A stretch of 64,000 bases of DNA, taken from NCBI RefSeq assembly GCF_002531935.1, contig NZ_NWSV01000005.1:372001-436000 (forward strand), written 5' to 3'. The first letter of the stretch is position 1. Every line of letters starts with the position of its first letter. Below, piece after piece: positions 1-8,822 of the stretch. The notes under the pieces are model-generated. The model was not told where the DNA came from. It searched no databases and saw only the letters and a list, made by a program, of their open reading frames with translations. The position numbers and the translations under genes are program-made. The DNA is from Rhizobium chutanense. GTDB lineage: Bacteria; Pseudomonadota; Alphaproteobacteria; Rhizobiales; Rhizobiaceae.

Positions 1-459
1 CTGGCGCGGCTGGACACGTTCGATCACAGCGCGTTCGAAGAGGTCGATCTCGTCGCCCTCACGACAGATGTTGCAGAGCAGCTTGCGCCTTGGGTTTACG
101 AAAACAAACATTCGCTCGAGGTGTTCGCCGATGCCGAGGCGGCAATTGTCAGCGCCGCGCCGGCCCTCCTCAAAGATGCCCTTCGCAACCTGATCGAGAA
201 CGCGGTTCGCCATACGCCGGATTCGACGCAGATCGTCGTCAGGGTGGGAGAATACGGTATTCACGTCGAGGATAAGCGGGACGTTCGAGGAGATGATCCT
301 CCTCGCCAAACCCGGAATAAGGACAGCCTCGGAATAGGGCTGAAAATCGTGGAGCGTATCGCGGAACTACACAATGGATCGTTGCGGCGTTCCATTTCGC
401 CTTATGGTCACGTCTTCGACCTCCTGCTACCGGGCGGGCAAACCAAGACAGGACTATGA
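1..459 (+). CDS. Sensor histidine kinase, C-terminal part (5' end outside window)
   Basis: The frame is open from base 1, so the gene starts upstream of the window. What remains is the ATP-binding domain of a membrane-type sensor kinase: an N box (LIENAVRHTP, about residues 63-72 of the visible part) and a G2-like box (GIGLKIVERIAELHNG) near the end. The G1 box expected between them is missing in this frame; at 271-325 the frame reads DKRDVRGDDPP, whereas the neighbouring frame reads DSGTFEEMILLAKPG, which fits a G1 region better. A pair of compensating small indels is therefore possible. A copper-responsive role is conceivable because copper-protein genes follow on the other strand, but nothing in the visible part shows it. 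Confidence 0.7.
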   Translation: MARLDTFDHSAFEEVDLVALTTDVAEQLAPWVYENKHSLEVFADAEAAIVSAAPALLKDALRNLIENAVRHTPDSTQIVVRVGEYGIHVEDKRDVRGDDPPRQTRNKDSLGIGLKIVERIAELHNGSLRRSISPYGHVFDLLLPGGQTKTGL

Positions 460-471
460 ATAGGTCGGCCG

Positions 472-2073
472 TCAGTCCGACAGTCCACCTTCGAGATGCA
501 CTGCATGGAAATCATCCACGAGCACTTCGAGATCGGCGAGCCAGCCCTTCGAATCCCGCACCGCGATACCCTCCGCCTCCCACCCGCCTTCCGGAGCTTC
601 GGTGAGTTCGAACTTGATAGGCTCGATCGCCGATCCCGGGTTTCTCAGCCGAAGAACGACCTGCTTCGGGTCGAGGGCATCGAAATCCGGACCCATGATT
701 GCGACGTGAACCTTCCTCGTTCCATGCGCCTCGGCGCCGAGTTCCAGCTGAGCCATCGCCTTTTCGGAATGCAGATGGATCGATAGAGCCGGCGAAACCT
801 CGGCGGCCTCCGCCTGTACCGGACCGGCAAAGCGCCAGAGGCCCGCCGTGCCGATGATCGCGACGGCAAGGATGATTTCGAAGAGGATGCTTCGGCGCAA
901 CCTTTCCCTCGCAACCGGATCTCCGGCCAATGTCGGCCCTGTGAGCCAGAAGCGATTATAGACGGCCACCATGCAAAGACAGGCCACGAGCACGACCTTG
1001 ACCGCAAGGATGCGGCCGTAGAGCGACGACAGGATCTGGATGAGCGCCGGCAGCTCGACGATCGCAAGCACGATCCCGGCAAGGATCATGACGAAGAACG
1101 GGATCGGGATCATCCGCGAGAAGCTGCTCAGCGGGCGCAGGTTCGGCGATGTCCGGCCGAGCTGCCAGAGCGGCAGGAGGCTTCCTGCCCAGAACAGCAG
1201 CGTCGCACTGTGAAGAAATATGGCGGTTCTCGCCAGCCAGCGGGGATCCGCCGCGCTGCAGTGCCCACTGAAAGTAAAGGCGCTCGCCGCCAGTATCAGG
1301 GCGACGACGGCAAGAACGCGCCCGGTGGTTTGGCAGCGGGTGAGGGGCAGCGCAATCGTGAGCAGCGACAGGACGAACAGGCTTGCGCAAATTGCGGCAT
1401 TGCCCTTTACGGCGATCTCGAGCGGTGCCGCACCGGCAAAGACCAGACCGCTTCCCGCTTCGTCCAGCCCCTGCAGGTAAAGTCCCGCCGCCAGCAGCGC
1501 GGTTCCGGGCAGCATGACGGTCGCGGCACTCGCTGTTGGGCTGTTATGGACGCCCAGCCACCGATCGAACAGCGCGCCGCCAACCACGAAGGCCAGGAAC
1601 AGGACCGTGGCGGCATGTACGAGCCAGATGGCGATCGGCAAAGAGCGACCGGAGCCCTCGCCAACCGCAACCGGCGGCTTTGCAGAAGGCGTGCCGACGT
1701 TGAATACCAGCGTGCCGCCGACGGGGTGGCCGTCTTCGGATTCGACGCGGTAGCTCACCATCACCGTGCCGCGCATGTTGGGATCGGAGAAGCGCAATCG
1801 GACATCCGCACCCGATGTGTCGGCGTCCAAGGCCTGGTTCGTGCCGTTGCCGTCGGTTGCCGTCGCCCGGATGAGCCTGACCGGTTCGTTGAAATGCAGT
1901 CCGATTTCGTCCGGCAAGCGGTCAAGCGTCTCGCTGGCCGCCGGAGTCGAGCTTTTCAAAGCGGCGTGGGCAAGCGCGCCTGTCGGCACCAGCATGCCCA
2001 TGGCGATGATGGCTGCCGCAAGAGCCGCCTGAAGACGACGCGTCACCCGCTTTCCTGTTTTCGAGGGCCACAT
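472..2073 (-). CDS. copCD: CopC-CopD fusion protein, copper binding/uptake
   Basis: A 533-residue membrane protein combining a periplasmic CopC domain with a CopD transmembrane domain, a layout also known from YcnJ proteins. After a signal peptide (hydrophobic stretch about residues 16-35) the mature protein would start with His36, and DGH at residues 114-116 supplies the Asp and His that complete the CopC copper(II) site. A polytopic CopD part follows from about residue 140. The ATG at 2073 is chosen because it gives the signal peptide directly; longer in-frame extension overlaps ycnI. It lies 19 bp after the ycnI-like gene and probably shares its mRNA. Inferred role: moving copper across the inner membrane, perhaps for the copper enzymes encoded nearby. 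Confidence 0.85.
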   Translation of the reverse strand: MWPSKTGKRVTRRLQAALAAAIIAMGMLVPTGALAHAALKSSTPAASETLDRLPDEIGLHFNEPVRLIRATATDGNGTNQALDADTSGADVRLRFSDPNMRGTVMVSYRVESEDGHPVGGTLVFNVGTPSAKPPVAVGEGSGRSLPIAIWLVHAATVLFLAFVVGGALFDRWLGVHNSPTASAATVMLPGTALLAAGLYLQGLDEAGSGLVFAGAAPLEIAVKGNAAICASLFVLSLLTIALPLTRCQTTGRVLAVVALILAASAFTFSGHCSAADPRWLARTAIFLHSATLLFWAGSLLPLWQLGRTSPNLRPLSSFSRMIPIPFFVMILAGIVLAIVELPALIQILSSLYGRILAVKVVLVACLCMVAVYNRFWLTGPTLAGDPVARERLRRSILFEIILAVAIIGTAGLWRFAGPVQAEAAEVSPALSIHLHSEKAMAQLELGAEAHGTRKVHVAIMGPDFDALDPKQVVLRLRNPGSAIEPIKFELTEAPEGGWEAEGIAVRDSKGWLADLEVLVDDFHAVHLEGGLSD

Positions 2074-2092
2074 GGTCGACGGCTCCCGCCGT

Positions 2093-2620
2093 TCACGCAC
2101 GCGGTTGTTCGACCACGTCGAAGTAGGGAGCGGGGGTTTCGTAATCGTCGGGCGATCTGCCCGCAGCCGGAATTTCGATCCAGCGTTCGACGGCGCCTTC
2201 GGTGCATTCCTGCACGACAGGAACGAAAATGCGGGTGCCGGGCGAAATCTCCTTCGCGACCGTCGCGCGGAAAACGAATTCGTCATATTCGTCGTCGGCG
2301 AGGGTACCGCCGGACCATATGATTTCGCTGACGCCTTCCTTCACGGGCTTGCCGTAGAGATCGTAGCTTTTCTCATAGGCGGCGTTGATCTTCTCGACCG
2401 ACCAGCCCGATTTCGGCATCGGCTTCGCCGACAGCAAGCCCTCGGGGATCTTCACGCGGATTTTGATCGTCGCCTTGCCTTCGCAGCCATGCCCGACGCG
2501 AAGAACCGCCTTGTACGCCTTGCCTGACGGCGCCTGGCTCTGCTCGAGGGTGATGTGGGCACTGGCCGCGCCTGCGGCGCAAACCGCTGCGGCGAAAGCA
2601 ATTGCCATGGGCTTGAACAT
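2093..2620 (-). CDS. ycnI: YcnI-like periplasmic copper-binding protein (DUF1775)
   Basis: A 175-residue exported protein of the DUF1775/YcnI family. The signal peptide ends at ASA and the mature chain begins with His22 (HITLEQ), the N-terminal histidine brace known to bind copper in YcnI. The start at 2620 gives a normal signal peptide and has a purine-rich ribosome site (GGAGAG) just upstream; the open frame continues upstream without coding character. YcnI proteins typically sit beside CopC/CopD-type genes, as here, and are thought to be copper chaperones or to act with CopCD. No C-terminal membrane anchor is seen. Confidence 0.85.
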   Translation of the reverse strand: MFKPMAIAFAAAVCAAGAASAHITLEQSQAPSGKAYKAVLRVGHGCEGKATIKIRVKIPEGLLSAKPMPKSGWSVEKINAAYEKSYDLYGKPVKEGVSEIIWSGGTLADDEYDEFVFRATVAKEISPGTRIFVPVVQECTEGAVERWIEIPAAGRSPDDYETPAPYFDVVEQPRA

Positions 2621-2634
2621 GATCGCTCTCCACC

Positions 2635-2668
2635 GTGCGGGATGGCGCGCAAGCGCGGCCATCCGCAC
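2635..2668 (-). repeat. Strong intergenic hairpin between azu and ycnI
   Basis: Two arms of 16 bases (2635-2650 and 2653-2668) pair almost completely around a two-base loop, with two single-base bulges. No T-run follows on the leftward strand, so it is not a classical terminator. It could stabilise the upstream azu transcript or lower read-through into ycnI. Confidence 0.5.
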
Positions 2669-2679
2669 CGGTCGGTTGA

Positions 2680-3129
2680 CTACGGGGTGATCTGGGCGAG
2701 GTCGGCATCCAGCCGCTTGCGCACCATATTCGGCACCTTGGCGGTCTTGATGGCCTCGAGATTGGCCGGGCTGTCGCCGACCTCGATCAGCGTAACCATG
2801 CCCATGCCGACATGCGGCGTGCACTTCAGGACATAGGCGCCCGGAACATCGAACTTTGCCTGATACTGTTCGCTCGGCTTGGATTTGAACTCGGGAGCGC
2901 CGTCAGGAATGAGCCCCTTGAAGGTCTCGACATTGTGGCTCTTGTCGGTGGGAATGAAGGTTACGGTGTCGCCGGGAGCAATCTTCAGAAAGCTGGGCTC
3001 GAACACCATCGCGCCGTCCGTACCCTTGTTGAGCATCTGAACCTGATGATCGGCAGCCATCGACGGCATGGCAGAAGCGATCAGGGCTGCCGTTGCAGCG
3101 ATCAGAGCGAATTTCAAACGCATGTGCAT
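2680..3129 (-). CDS. azu: Pseudoazurin, periplasmic blue copper electron carrier
   Basis: A 149-residue exported type 1 copper protein. After a signal peptide ending around MPSMA, all four copper ligands are present: His65, Cys103, His106 and Met111, with the 38-3-5 spacing of pseudoazurins. The family carries electrons to copper nitrite reductase or other periplasmic acceptors, and in rhizobia azu genes often sit with nirK. No nirK is in this window; it could lie to the left or be absent. A FixK-type box at 3195-3208, 66-79 bases upstream, suggests low-oxygen control together with the neighbouring fix genes. A second ATG six bases downstream (3123) is possible. Confidence 0.9.
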   Translation of the reverse strand: MHMRLKFALIAATAALIASAMPSMAADHQVQMLNKGTDGAMVFEPSFLKIAPGDTVTFIPTDKSHNVETFKGLIPDGAPEFKSKPSEQYQAKFDVPGAYVLKCTPHVGMGMVTLIEVGDSPANLEAIKTAKVPNMVRKRLDADLAQITP

Positions 3130-3194
3130 ATCTCCTGTTTTCGAGGCGATTTGACCTCGTGAACATGCTTTAAGATATGCGGAGCGGGGCTTCT

Positions 3195-3208
3195 TTGACG
3201 CTCGTCAA
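3195..3208 (-). promoter_or_regulatory. FixK/FNR-type box upstream of azu
   Basis: TTGAC-N4-GTCAA, a perfect palindrome that differs from the FixK consensus TTGAT-N4-ATCAA only at the inner pair. It sits 66-79 bases upstream of the azu start. Because FixK, the Crp/Fnr-type protein at 14563 and possible NO-responsive regulators recognise related palindromes, which of them uses it is uncertain. Confidence 0.6.
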
Positions 3209-3373
3209 ATACAGGAAAAAGCTTGCGATTGGGCCTGAAATCTCGCGTTTCGAGGAGCGTCGACATCAGGCAATGATCGTCAATTTACAACGAAACAACC
3301 GGCCTCTCGCCGGAGCATTATCGGCTCGGCGAAGGTCGGTTCCATACGATAAGCCAGGTGGCGGCGGCCGATG

Positions 3374-5326
3374 TCACTGCGCGTCGAGAAGCTCGCGGAT
3401 CTTCAGCGCAAGGTCCTTTGCGGTGTATGGTTTGCGCAGCCATCGCGCGCCGGGAACAATGCCTTTGGCTGCGAGGCCCGGCTCGGAATATCCCGATGTG
3501 AAGAGCACGGCGATGTCGGGCCGCAAGAGGCGCACTTCCCGCGCCAGTTCATCGCCCGTCATCCCACCCGGCATCACGATGTCGGTAAAGAGGAGCGCGG
3601 TCTCGCTATTGTCCCGCAGCAGATCGAGGGCACGGTGGCCGCTTTCGGCTTCGAGCACCGTATAGCCCATCGAAGCGAGCCTGGCGACGGCAACGCGGCG
3701 GACGCGGGCGTCATCTTCGACGACCAGCACCGTTTCGTCCCCGCCCGGCAACCGGTTTTCGCCGGAGCCTTGGTCCGACACCGGTTGCTGAGGTTTCGCG
3801 CCTTTGATGGCGGGCAGGTATATGCGGACCGTCGTGCCGCGTTCGACCTCACTGTAAAGCTGGAGATGCCCGCCCGATTGCTTCACGAAACCATAAACCA
3901 TGCTGAGCCCGAGACCCGTGCCCGAGCCCACTTCCTTCGTCGTGAAAAATGGTTCTATTGCGCGCTTCCTGACCTCCTCGCTCATGCCGGAACCGGTATC
4001 CGTCATGGCGATGAGCACGAAGTTGCCGCTGCGTACCTCCGGGTACATCTTCGCATAATCGGCATCGAGATGGACGCGCGAGATCGTCGTCGTGAGACTG
4101 CCGCCTTTCGGCATGGCGTCCCTTGCGTTCAAGGCGATGTTCAGGATGGCGTTCTGAAGCTGGGAACTGTCGACAAGCACGTCCAGGCCGGCCCCTTCGA
4201 TAACGGTCGACAGCTTGATATCCTCGCTGAGCGTTCGCCGGAGCAGGTCGGAGAAGCCGCTGACGAGCTGGCCGAGGTCCGCATGCTTCGGATTCAATGG
4301 TTGCCGCCGGCCGAAGGCGAGCAGCTGGCCCGTGAGGATCGCTCCGTCCTGCGCGGCCGACTGGGCCTCGTTGAGGATTTCGCGGAGAGTGCCGGGCGGC
4401 AGCTTGTCCTCGATCATTTCGAGATTACCGCTGATGACGGTGAGGAGGTTGTTGAAGTCGTGGGCGATGCCTCCCGTCAATTGCCCGATCGCTTCCATCT
4501 TCTGGGCCTGACGAAGGTCTTCCTCGATCTTGAACCGGCTGGTGAGATCGCGGACGAAACCCGTGAAGATCTGCTCACCGTTCACTGTCGTCTCGCCGAC
4601 ATGGAGCTCCATGGGAAATTGCGACCCGTCGGCCCGCTGCCCGGTGACGACACGGCCGTAGCCGATGATGCGTTTCTCGCCGGTTTCGATATAATGATCG
4701 ATATAGCCGTCGTGAGCGTCGCGGTAGGGGTTCGGCATCAGGTTGCTGACGTTGCGGCCGCAAATCTGATCGGAGGACAGCCCAAACAGCTTTTCGGCGG
4801 CCTTGCTGAACGACAGCACTATTCCCTTGCGATCGATCACCACCATAGCGTCGGGCACGGTGTCCAGGATCGAACTCAGATGCGCTTCGCGGGATTTAAC
4901 CGCGTCCTGGGCGCGTCTCAATGCGCTGACGTCGCTGTTCGTTTGAATGACGGCATGGTCCCCGTCCGGCAGATTGACCAGCACGCAGCGGGATGCGACG
5001 TGAATGTCGTGCCCGCTCTTGTGGCGATGAACGATCTCGCCTTGCCAGAAACCGCGCGACTTCAGCTGGTCGCGGATGTTGTCGGCCGGTTCGGGAAAGG
5101 TCGTCGCCAACAGGTCGTGAACTTTCTCGCCGACGGCTTCCTCTCTCGCCCAGCCATACATGTTCTCGCAGCCGATGGACCAGTGTGTGACGGTTCCGTC
5201 GAAACGATGGATCAGAATGTCCGCTCCGTCGAGCACGTGCACCATTGCATCCAGTTCCTGGTACGATGCAGTTCTCGGGGAGACGAGGCGATGGGGCATG
5301 AACGTCGATCCTGCGGTTCGTTGCAT
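3374..5326 (-). CDS. fixL: Hybrid FixL-like haem oxygen-sensor histidine kinase with receiver domain
   Basis: A 650-residue soluble hybrid kinase. Order: PAS 1 (about 25-135), FixL-type PAS 2 (about 150-262), HisKA with H box at His289 (GGIAHDFNN), HATPase with N box around 397-408 and G boxes up to about 475, and a C-terminal receiver with acidic pair near 537-538, phospho-acceptor Asp582 and Lys632. PAS 2 has the FixL haem pocket signature: [10 protein letters not shown], whose His205 matches the proximal haem ligand, and Arg225 in IIGYGR matching the distal oxygen-sensing arginine. Unlike the classical FixL there are no transmembrane segments. Rhizobium etli uses such a hybrid FixL with FxkR rather than FixJ, and no fixJ is visible. 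The start overlaps the fixK stop (TGATG), so the two are translationally coupled. Confidence 0.9.
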   Translation of the reverse strand: MQRTAGSTFMPHRLVSPRTASYQELDAMVHVLDGADILIHRFDGTVTHWSIGCENMYGWAREEAVGEKVHDLLATTFPEPADNIRDQLKSRGFWQGEIVHRHKSGHDIHVASRCVLVNLPDGDHAVIQTNSDVSALRRAQDAVKSREAHLSSILDTVPDAMVVIDRKGIVLSFSKAAEKLFGLSSDQICGRNVSNLMPNPYRDAHDGYIDHYIETGEKRIIGYGRVVTGQRADGSQFPMELHVGETTVNGEQIFTGFVRDLTSRFKIEEDLRQAQKMEAIGQLTGGIAHDFNNLLTVISGNLEMIEDKLPPGTLREILNEAQSAAQDGAILTGQLLAFGRRQPLNPKHADLGQLVSGFSDLLRRTLSEDIKLSTVIEGAGLDVLVDSSQLQNAILNIALNARDAMPKGGSLTTTISRVHLDADYAKMYPEVRSGNFVLIAMTDTGSGMSEEVRKRAIEPFFTTKEVGSGTGLGLSMVYGFVKQSGGHLQLYSEVERGTTVRIYLPAIKGAKPQQPVSDQGSGENRLPGGDETVLVVEDDARVRRVAVARLASMGYTVLEAESGHRALDLLRDNSETALLFTDIVMPGGMTGDELAREVRLLRPDIAVLFTSGYSEPGLAAKGIVPGARWLRKPYTAKDLALKIRELLDAQ

Positions 5327-6057
5327 CAGTGCAACTTGACCCTATGACAGGAATTCTCCGAAAAATCATCCGCATCACCGGACAACTGTGCCAGGCGGGC
5401 GAGATTGACGATCCTGAGGTCGTGCCTACCTTCGGGCACAACGATGTTTCGCGACGCAAGTTTTGTAATCGTGCGGGACACGGTTTCGATGGTCAGACCG
5501 AGATGGTCCGCAATATCCTGCCGGTTCATCGGAACACGCACCAGGCCCTGGCGCGGCTGAGGACTGCGGCGGGAGGCGAGCTTGACGATGAAGCTGCATA
5601 GCCGCTCCTCGGCGTTCTTCTTCGACAGGAGAACCATCTGTTCGTGCGCCGCCGCCGCCTCCTGACAAAGCAGGGAGATGTATGCAGGGCCGAGTGCGTT
5701 CGATCGGGCGACTTCCTCATGGAAGCTCTTCCGGGCTATGCGGCGGATCCTGCATTCGGTAACAGCCTCCGCCGTGAACAGGAAATCGTTTTGCAGCGAC
5801 GCGCCGATCAGATCGCCGGCAAAGTGAAACCCGGTAATCACTCGGCGGCCTTCGCCGATAATGCGATGGAGGCGTACGACCCCTTCTTCCACCTGGAAGA
5901 GATGGGTCGCTTCGTCGCCCTCCCAGCAGATAGCCTTCCCGGCGGGAACGATCTCGGCCGCCGATGTCAGAAAAAGCGATGAAAGAGATTGGCCGGCATG
6001 GATCGCATCACCCGTCATCTTCGCATTTTCGAACGCCTGGTTGTTCTGCATCAGCAT
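5326..6057 (-). CDS. fixK: FixK, Crp/Fnr-family activator of microaerobic genes
   Basis: A 243-residue Crp/Fnr regulator: cyclic-nucleotide-type beta barrel (about 30-150), dimer helix, and a C-terminal helix-turn-helix with NRQDIADHLGLTIETVSRTI. The Glu, Ser and Arg of the ETVSR motif are those that read TTGAT half-sites. The N-terminal cysteine cluster of FNR/FnrN is absent, so it does not sense oxygen through an iron-sulfur centre; control comes through its synthesis. It is the first gene of a leftward fixK-fixL unit and is divergent from fixN. A GAGGGA ribosome site sits seven bases before the ATG. A near-perfect FxkR-type K-box lies about 90 bases upstream. Confidence 0.9.
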   Translation of the reverse strand: MLMQNNQAFENAKMTGDAIHAGQSLSSLFLTSAAEIVPAGKAICWEGDEATHLFQVEEGVVRLHRIIGEGRRVITGFHFAGDLIGASLQNDFLFTAEAVTECRIRRIARKSFHEEVARSNALGPAYISLLCQEAAAAHEQMVLLSKKNAEERLCSFIVKLASRRSPQPRQGLVRVPMNRQDIADHLGLTIETVSRTITKLASRNIVVPEGRHDLRIVNLARLAQLSGDADDFSENSCHRVKLH

Positions 6058-6142
6058 CGTCTTGTCCCTCGTGATCGATAGGCTGACTAGAACTCCGCTG
6101 CGTCACACAGGAATGAGCGGACGGTGCCAAAGGGTGAAAGAG

Positions 6143-6158
6143 TGTAACAGTGTGTAAC
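6143..6158 (-). promoter_or_regulatory. K-box (FxkR-type operator) upstream of fixK
   Basis: On the fixK strand the sequence is GTTACA-CACT-GTTACA, a direct repeat with four-base spacer that matches the K-box described for FxkR control of fixK genes in Rhizobium etli (recalled from the literature). It lies 86-101 bases upstream of the fixK start, a normal distance for an activator site. No fxkR gene is in the window, so the regulator must be encoded elsewhere. Confidence 0.75.
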
Positions 6159-6192
6159 GGCTGCGGCCCGATCCCGCCTTACCATTTTCTGG

Positions 6193-6206
6193 TTGATGTA
6201 GATCAA
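6193..6206 (+). promoter_or_regulatory. Perfect FixK box upstream of fixN
   Basis: TTGATGTAGATCAA matches TTGAT-N4-ATCAA exactly and ends 88 bases before the fixN start. It lies in the fixK-fixN divergent region, only 34 bases from the K-box, so fixK activation by FxkR and fixN activation by FixK are arranged back to back. Confidence 0.9.
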
Positions 6207-6294
6207 GGAGCAATTGCCGGCTTCGTGACAGTCCTGCCTCCAACGACGAGAAAGCCGGCCGCGAGGCGGTCGTCTTTGCACTGGGGACGACATC

Positions 6295-7917
6295 ATGAAT
6301 TACACGACGGAAACGATGGTGGTTGCTGTCGCGGCGTTTCTAGCGCTGCTGGGAGCCGCATTTGCGCACGATCATCTCTTTGCGGTCCACATGGGCATAC
6401 TCTGCTTCTGCCTCGTGGTGGGAACGGTGCTGCTGGTCAGGAACGTCGATTTCGCACCGGCGGACCAGCGGCGGAAGGTCGACGTGTCGGGCTATTTCGA
6501 CGAGGTGATCCGCTACGGCCTGATCGCCACGGTGTTCTGGGGCGTGGTCGGTTTCCTCGTCGGGGTGGTCATCGCGCTGCAGTTGGCCTTTCCTGACCTC
6601 AACATCGCGCCCTATCTGAATTTCGGAAGGCTGCGGCCCGTTCACACCTCGGCGGTCATTTTCGCCTTCGGTGGCAACGCTCTGATCATGACGTCGTTCT
6701 ATGTGGTGCAGCGCACCTGTCGAGCCCGTCTCTTCGGCGGCAGCCTCGCCTGGTTCGTGTTCTGGGGCTATCAGCTCTTCATCGTGATGGCTGCGACCGG
6801 ATATGTTCTCGGCATCACCCAGGCCCGCGAATATGCCGAACCCGAATGGTATGTCGACCTCTGGCTGACCGTCGTCTGGGTCGCCTATCTCGCCGTCTAC
6901 CTCGGCACGATCCTGAAGCGCAAAGAGCCGCATATCTATGTGGCGAACTGGTTCTACCTCGGCTTCATCGTCACCATCGCGCTGCTGCACGTGGTCAACA
7001 ATCTGGCGGTTCCGGCCTCGTTCCTCGGCTCCAAGAGCTATTCGCTCTTCTCGGGCGTCCAGGACGCGCTGACCCAGTGGTGGTACGGCCACAACGCCGT
7101 CGGCTTCTTCCTCACCGCCGGCTTCCTCGGCATGATGTATTACTTCGTGCCGAAACAGGCCAATCGGCCCGTCTATTCATACCGGCTGTCGATCATCCAC
7201 TTCTGGGCACTGATCTTCATGTATATCTGGGCCGGCCCGCATCACCTGCACTATACCGCACTGCCCGACTGGGCCCAGACGCTCGGCATGGTCTTCTCGG
7301 TGATGCTGTGGATGCCCTCCTGGGGCGGCATGATCAACGGTCTCATGACCCTTTCGGGCGCGTGGGACAAGATCCGCACCGATCCGATCATCCGCATGAT
7401 GATCGTCGCCATCGCCTTCTATGGAATGTCGACCTTCGAAGGCCCGATGATGTCGGTGAAGACGGTCAATTCGCTCAGCCACTATACCGAGTGGACGATC
7501 GGTCACGTGCATTCCGGCGCTCTCGGCTGGGTGGGCATGATCACCTTCGGGGCGATCTACTACCTGACGCCGAAACTATGGGGGCGCGAACGCCTCTACA
7601 GCCTGCGGATGGTCAACTGGCATTTCTGGCTCGCAACGCTCGGCATCGTGATCTACGCCGCCGTGCTTTGGGTCGCCGGCATCCAGCAGGGGCTGATGTG
7701 GCGCGAGTACAACGCCCAGGGCTTCCTCGTCTACTCCTTCGCGGAAACGGTCTCGGCGATGATCCCTTACTACGTGCTGCGCGCAGTCGGCGGAGCGCTC
7801 TACCTGGCGGGCGGTCTCGTCATGGCCTGGAACGTGTTCATGACCATCCGCGGCCACCTGCGCGACGAAGCTCAGATCCCGACCACTTTCGTGCCCCAAG
7901 CACAGCCTGCCGAATGA
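6295..7917 (+). CDS. fixN: cbb3-type cytochrome c oxidase catalytic subunit I
   Basis: A 540-residue polytopic inner-membrane protein, the catalytic subunit of the high-affinity cbb3 oxidase that lets rhizobia respire at nanomolar oxygen. All expected metal ligands are visible: the haem pair His404 and His406 (GHVHSG), the low-spin haem candidate His117, CuB ligands His266 (WWYGHNAV), His316 and His317 (GPHHLHY), and the nearby Tyr310 that forms the cross-linked histidine-tyrosine in this family. First gene of fixNOQP, followed by fixO after eight bases. The full length agrees with the family. Expression is expected to depend on the FixK box at 6193. Confidence 0.97.
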   Translation: MNYTTETMVVAVAAFLALLGAAFAHDHLFAVHMGILCFCLVVGTVLLVRNVDFAPADQRRKVDVSGYFDEVIRYGLIATVFWGVVGFLVGVVIALQLAFPDLNIAPYLNFGRLRPVHTSAVIFAFGGNALIMTSFYVVQRTCRARLFGGSLAWFVFWGYQLFIVMAATGYVLGITQAREYAEPEWYVDLWLTVVWVAYLAVYLGTILKRKEPHIYVANWFYLGFIVTIALLHVVNNLAVPASFLGSKSYSLFSGVQDALTQWWYGHNAVGFFLTAGFLGMMYYFVPKQANRPVYSYRLSIIHFWALIFMYIWAGPHHLHYTALPDWAQTLGMVFSVMLWMPSWGGMINGLMTLSGAWDKIRTDPIIRMMIVAIAFYGMSTFEGPMMSVKTVNSLSHYTEWTIGHVHSGALGWVGMITFGAIYYLTPKLWGRERLYSLRMVNWHFWLATLGIVIYAAVLWVAGIQQGLMWREYNAQGFLVYSFAETVSAMIPYYVLRAVGGALYLAGGLVMAWNVFMTIRGHLRDEAQIPTTFVPQAQPAE

Positions 7918-7925
7918 GGTGAGAC

Positions 7926-8660
7926 ATGGCATCGATACTTGATAAACACCAGATCCTCGAGAAGAACGCGACGCTTCTCCTCGTCGGCTCATTGCTGGTC
8001 GTGAGCATCGGCGGCATCGTCGAGATCGCCCCGCTGTTCTACCTGCAGAACACGATCGAGAAGGTGGAAGGCATGCGGCCCTATACGCCGCTCGAGCTGG
8101 CGGGACGGAACATCTACATCCGCGAAGGCTGCTATCTCTGCCACAGCCAGATGATCAGACCGTTCCGCGACGAGGTGGAGCGTTACGGCCATTATTCGCT
8201 CGCAGCCGAGTCCATGTACGACCACCCCTTCCAGTGGGGGTCCAAGCGGACCGGGCCGGATCTCGCCCGCGTCGGCGGACGCTATTCGAACGAATGGCAT
8301 GTCCAGCATCTCGCAAACCCGCGGGCGGTCGTGCCGGAATCGATCATGCCGAGCTACGCCTTCCTCAAGGAGCAGGAGGTGACGGTCAAGGATATCGGCA
8401 TGGACCTCAAGGCCAACGAGGATGTGGGCGTGCCCTATAACGACGACATGCTGGCGAATGCGGAAGCCGACATGAAAGCCCAGGCCGATCCGAATGCGGA
8501 TACGACGGCGCTGCTTGCGCGCTATCCGAAGGCGAAGGTCGGCGACTTCGACGGCGATCCGGCCAAACTGACCGAGATGGACGCCCTGGTGTCCTATCTG
8601 CAGATGCTCGGCACGCTGGTCGATTTCTCGACCTATGACGACGCGACCGGCTACCGCTGA
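7926..8660 (+). CDS. fixO: cbb3 oxidase mono-haem cytochrome c subunit II
   Basis: A 244-residue protein with one N-terminal membrane anchor (about residues 15-38) and a periplasmic cytochrome c domain. The single haem motif CYLCH covers residues 69-73 and a distal methionine candidate lies in the SIMPSY stretch. It receives electrons from FixP and passes them to FixN. Second gene of the fixNOQP operon, with short intergenic distances on both sides. Confidence 0.96.
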   Translation: MASILDKHQILEKNATLLLVGSLLVVSIGGIVEIAPLFYLQNTIEKVEGMRPYTPLELAGRNIYIREGCYLCHSQMIRPFRDEVERYGHYSLAAESMYDHPFQWGSKRTGPDLARVGGRYSNEWHVQHLANPRAVVPESIMPSYAFLKEQEVTVKDIGMDLKANEDVGVPYNDDMLANAEADMKAQADPNADTTALLARYPKAKVGDFDGDPAKLTEMDALVSYLQMLGTLVDFSTYDDATGYR

Positions 8661-8668
8661 GGTGATCC

Positions 8669-8821
8669 ATGGAAACCTACACTGCAATGAGACACTTCGC
8701 CGACAGCTGGGGCCTTCTGGCAATGACGGCATTCTTCGTCGGCGCGGTCGTGTTCACGCTTCGCCCGGGCAGCAAGCAGACCGCGAAAGAGGCTGCCGAT
8801 ATTCCTTTGAAGGACGATTGA
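8669..8821 (+). CDS. fixQ: cbb3 oxidase small subunit FixQ
   Basis: A 50-residue protein starting METYTAMRHFADSW, with one membrane helix (about residues 14-31) and a charged tail ending in PLKDD. It holds FixP in the oxidase complex in the family. It starts eight bases after fixO stops and ends one base before the fixP start codon, exactly the position and size expected in fixNOQP. Confidence 0.92.
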   Translation: METYTAMRHFADSWGLLAMTAFFVGAVVFTLRPGSKQTAKEAADIPLKDD

Positions 8822-8822
8822 G

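Noticed and set aside
472..2286. The long N-terminal extension of the CopC-CopD frame
   Set aside because: The extra 71 residues overlap ycnI and are Arg/Pro/Ser-rich; starting at 2073 gives a proper signal peptide.
3371..5347. A 658-codon open frame opposite fixL
   Set aside because: It mirrors the fixL codons on the other strand, an artefact of high GC content. It has no recognisable domain or ribosome site, while fixL carries complete kinase motifs.
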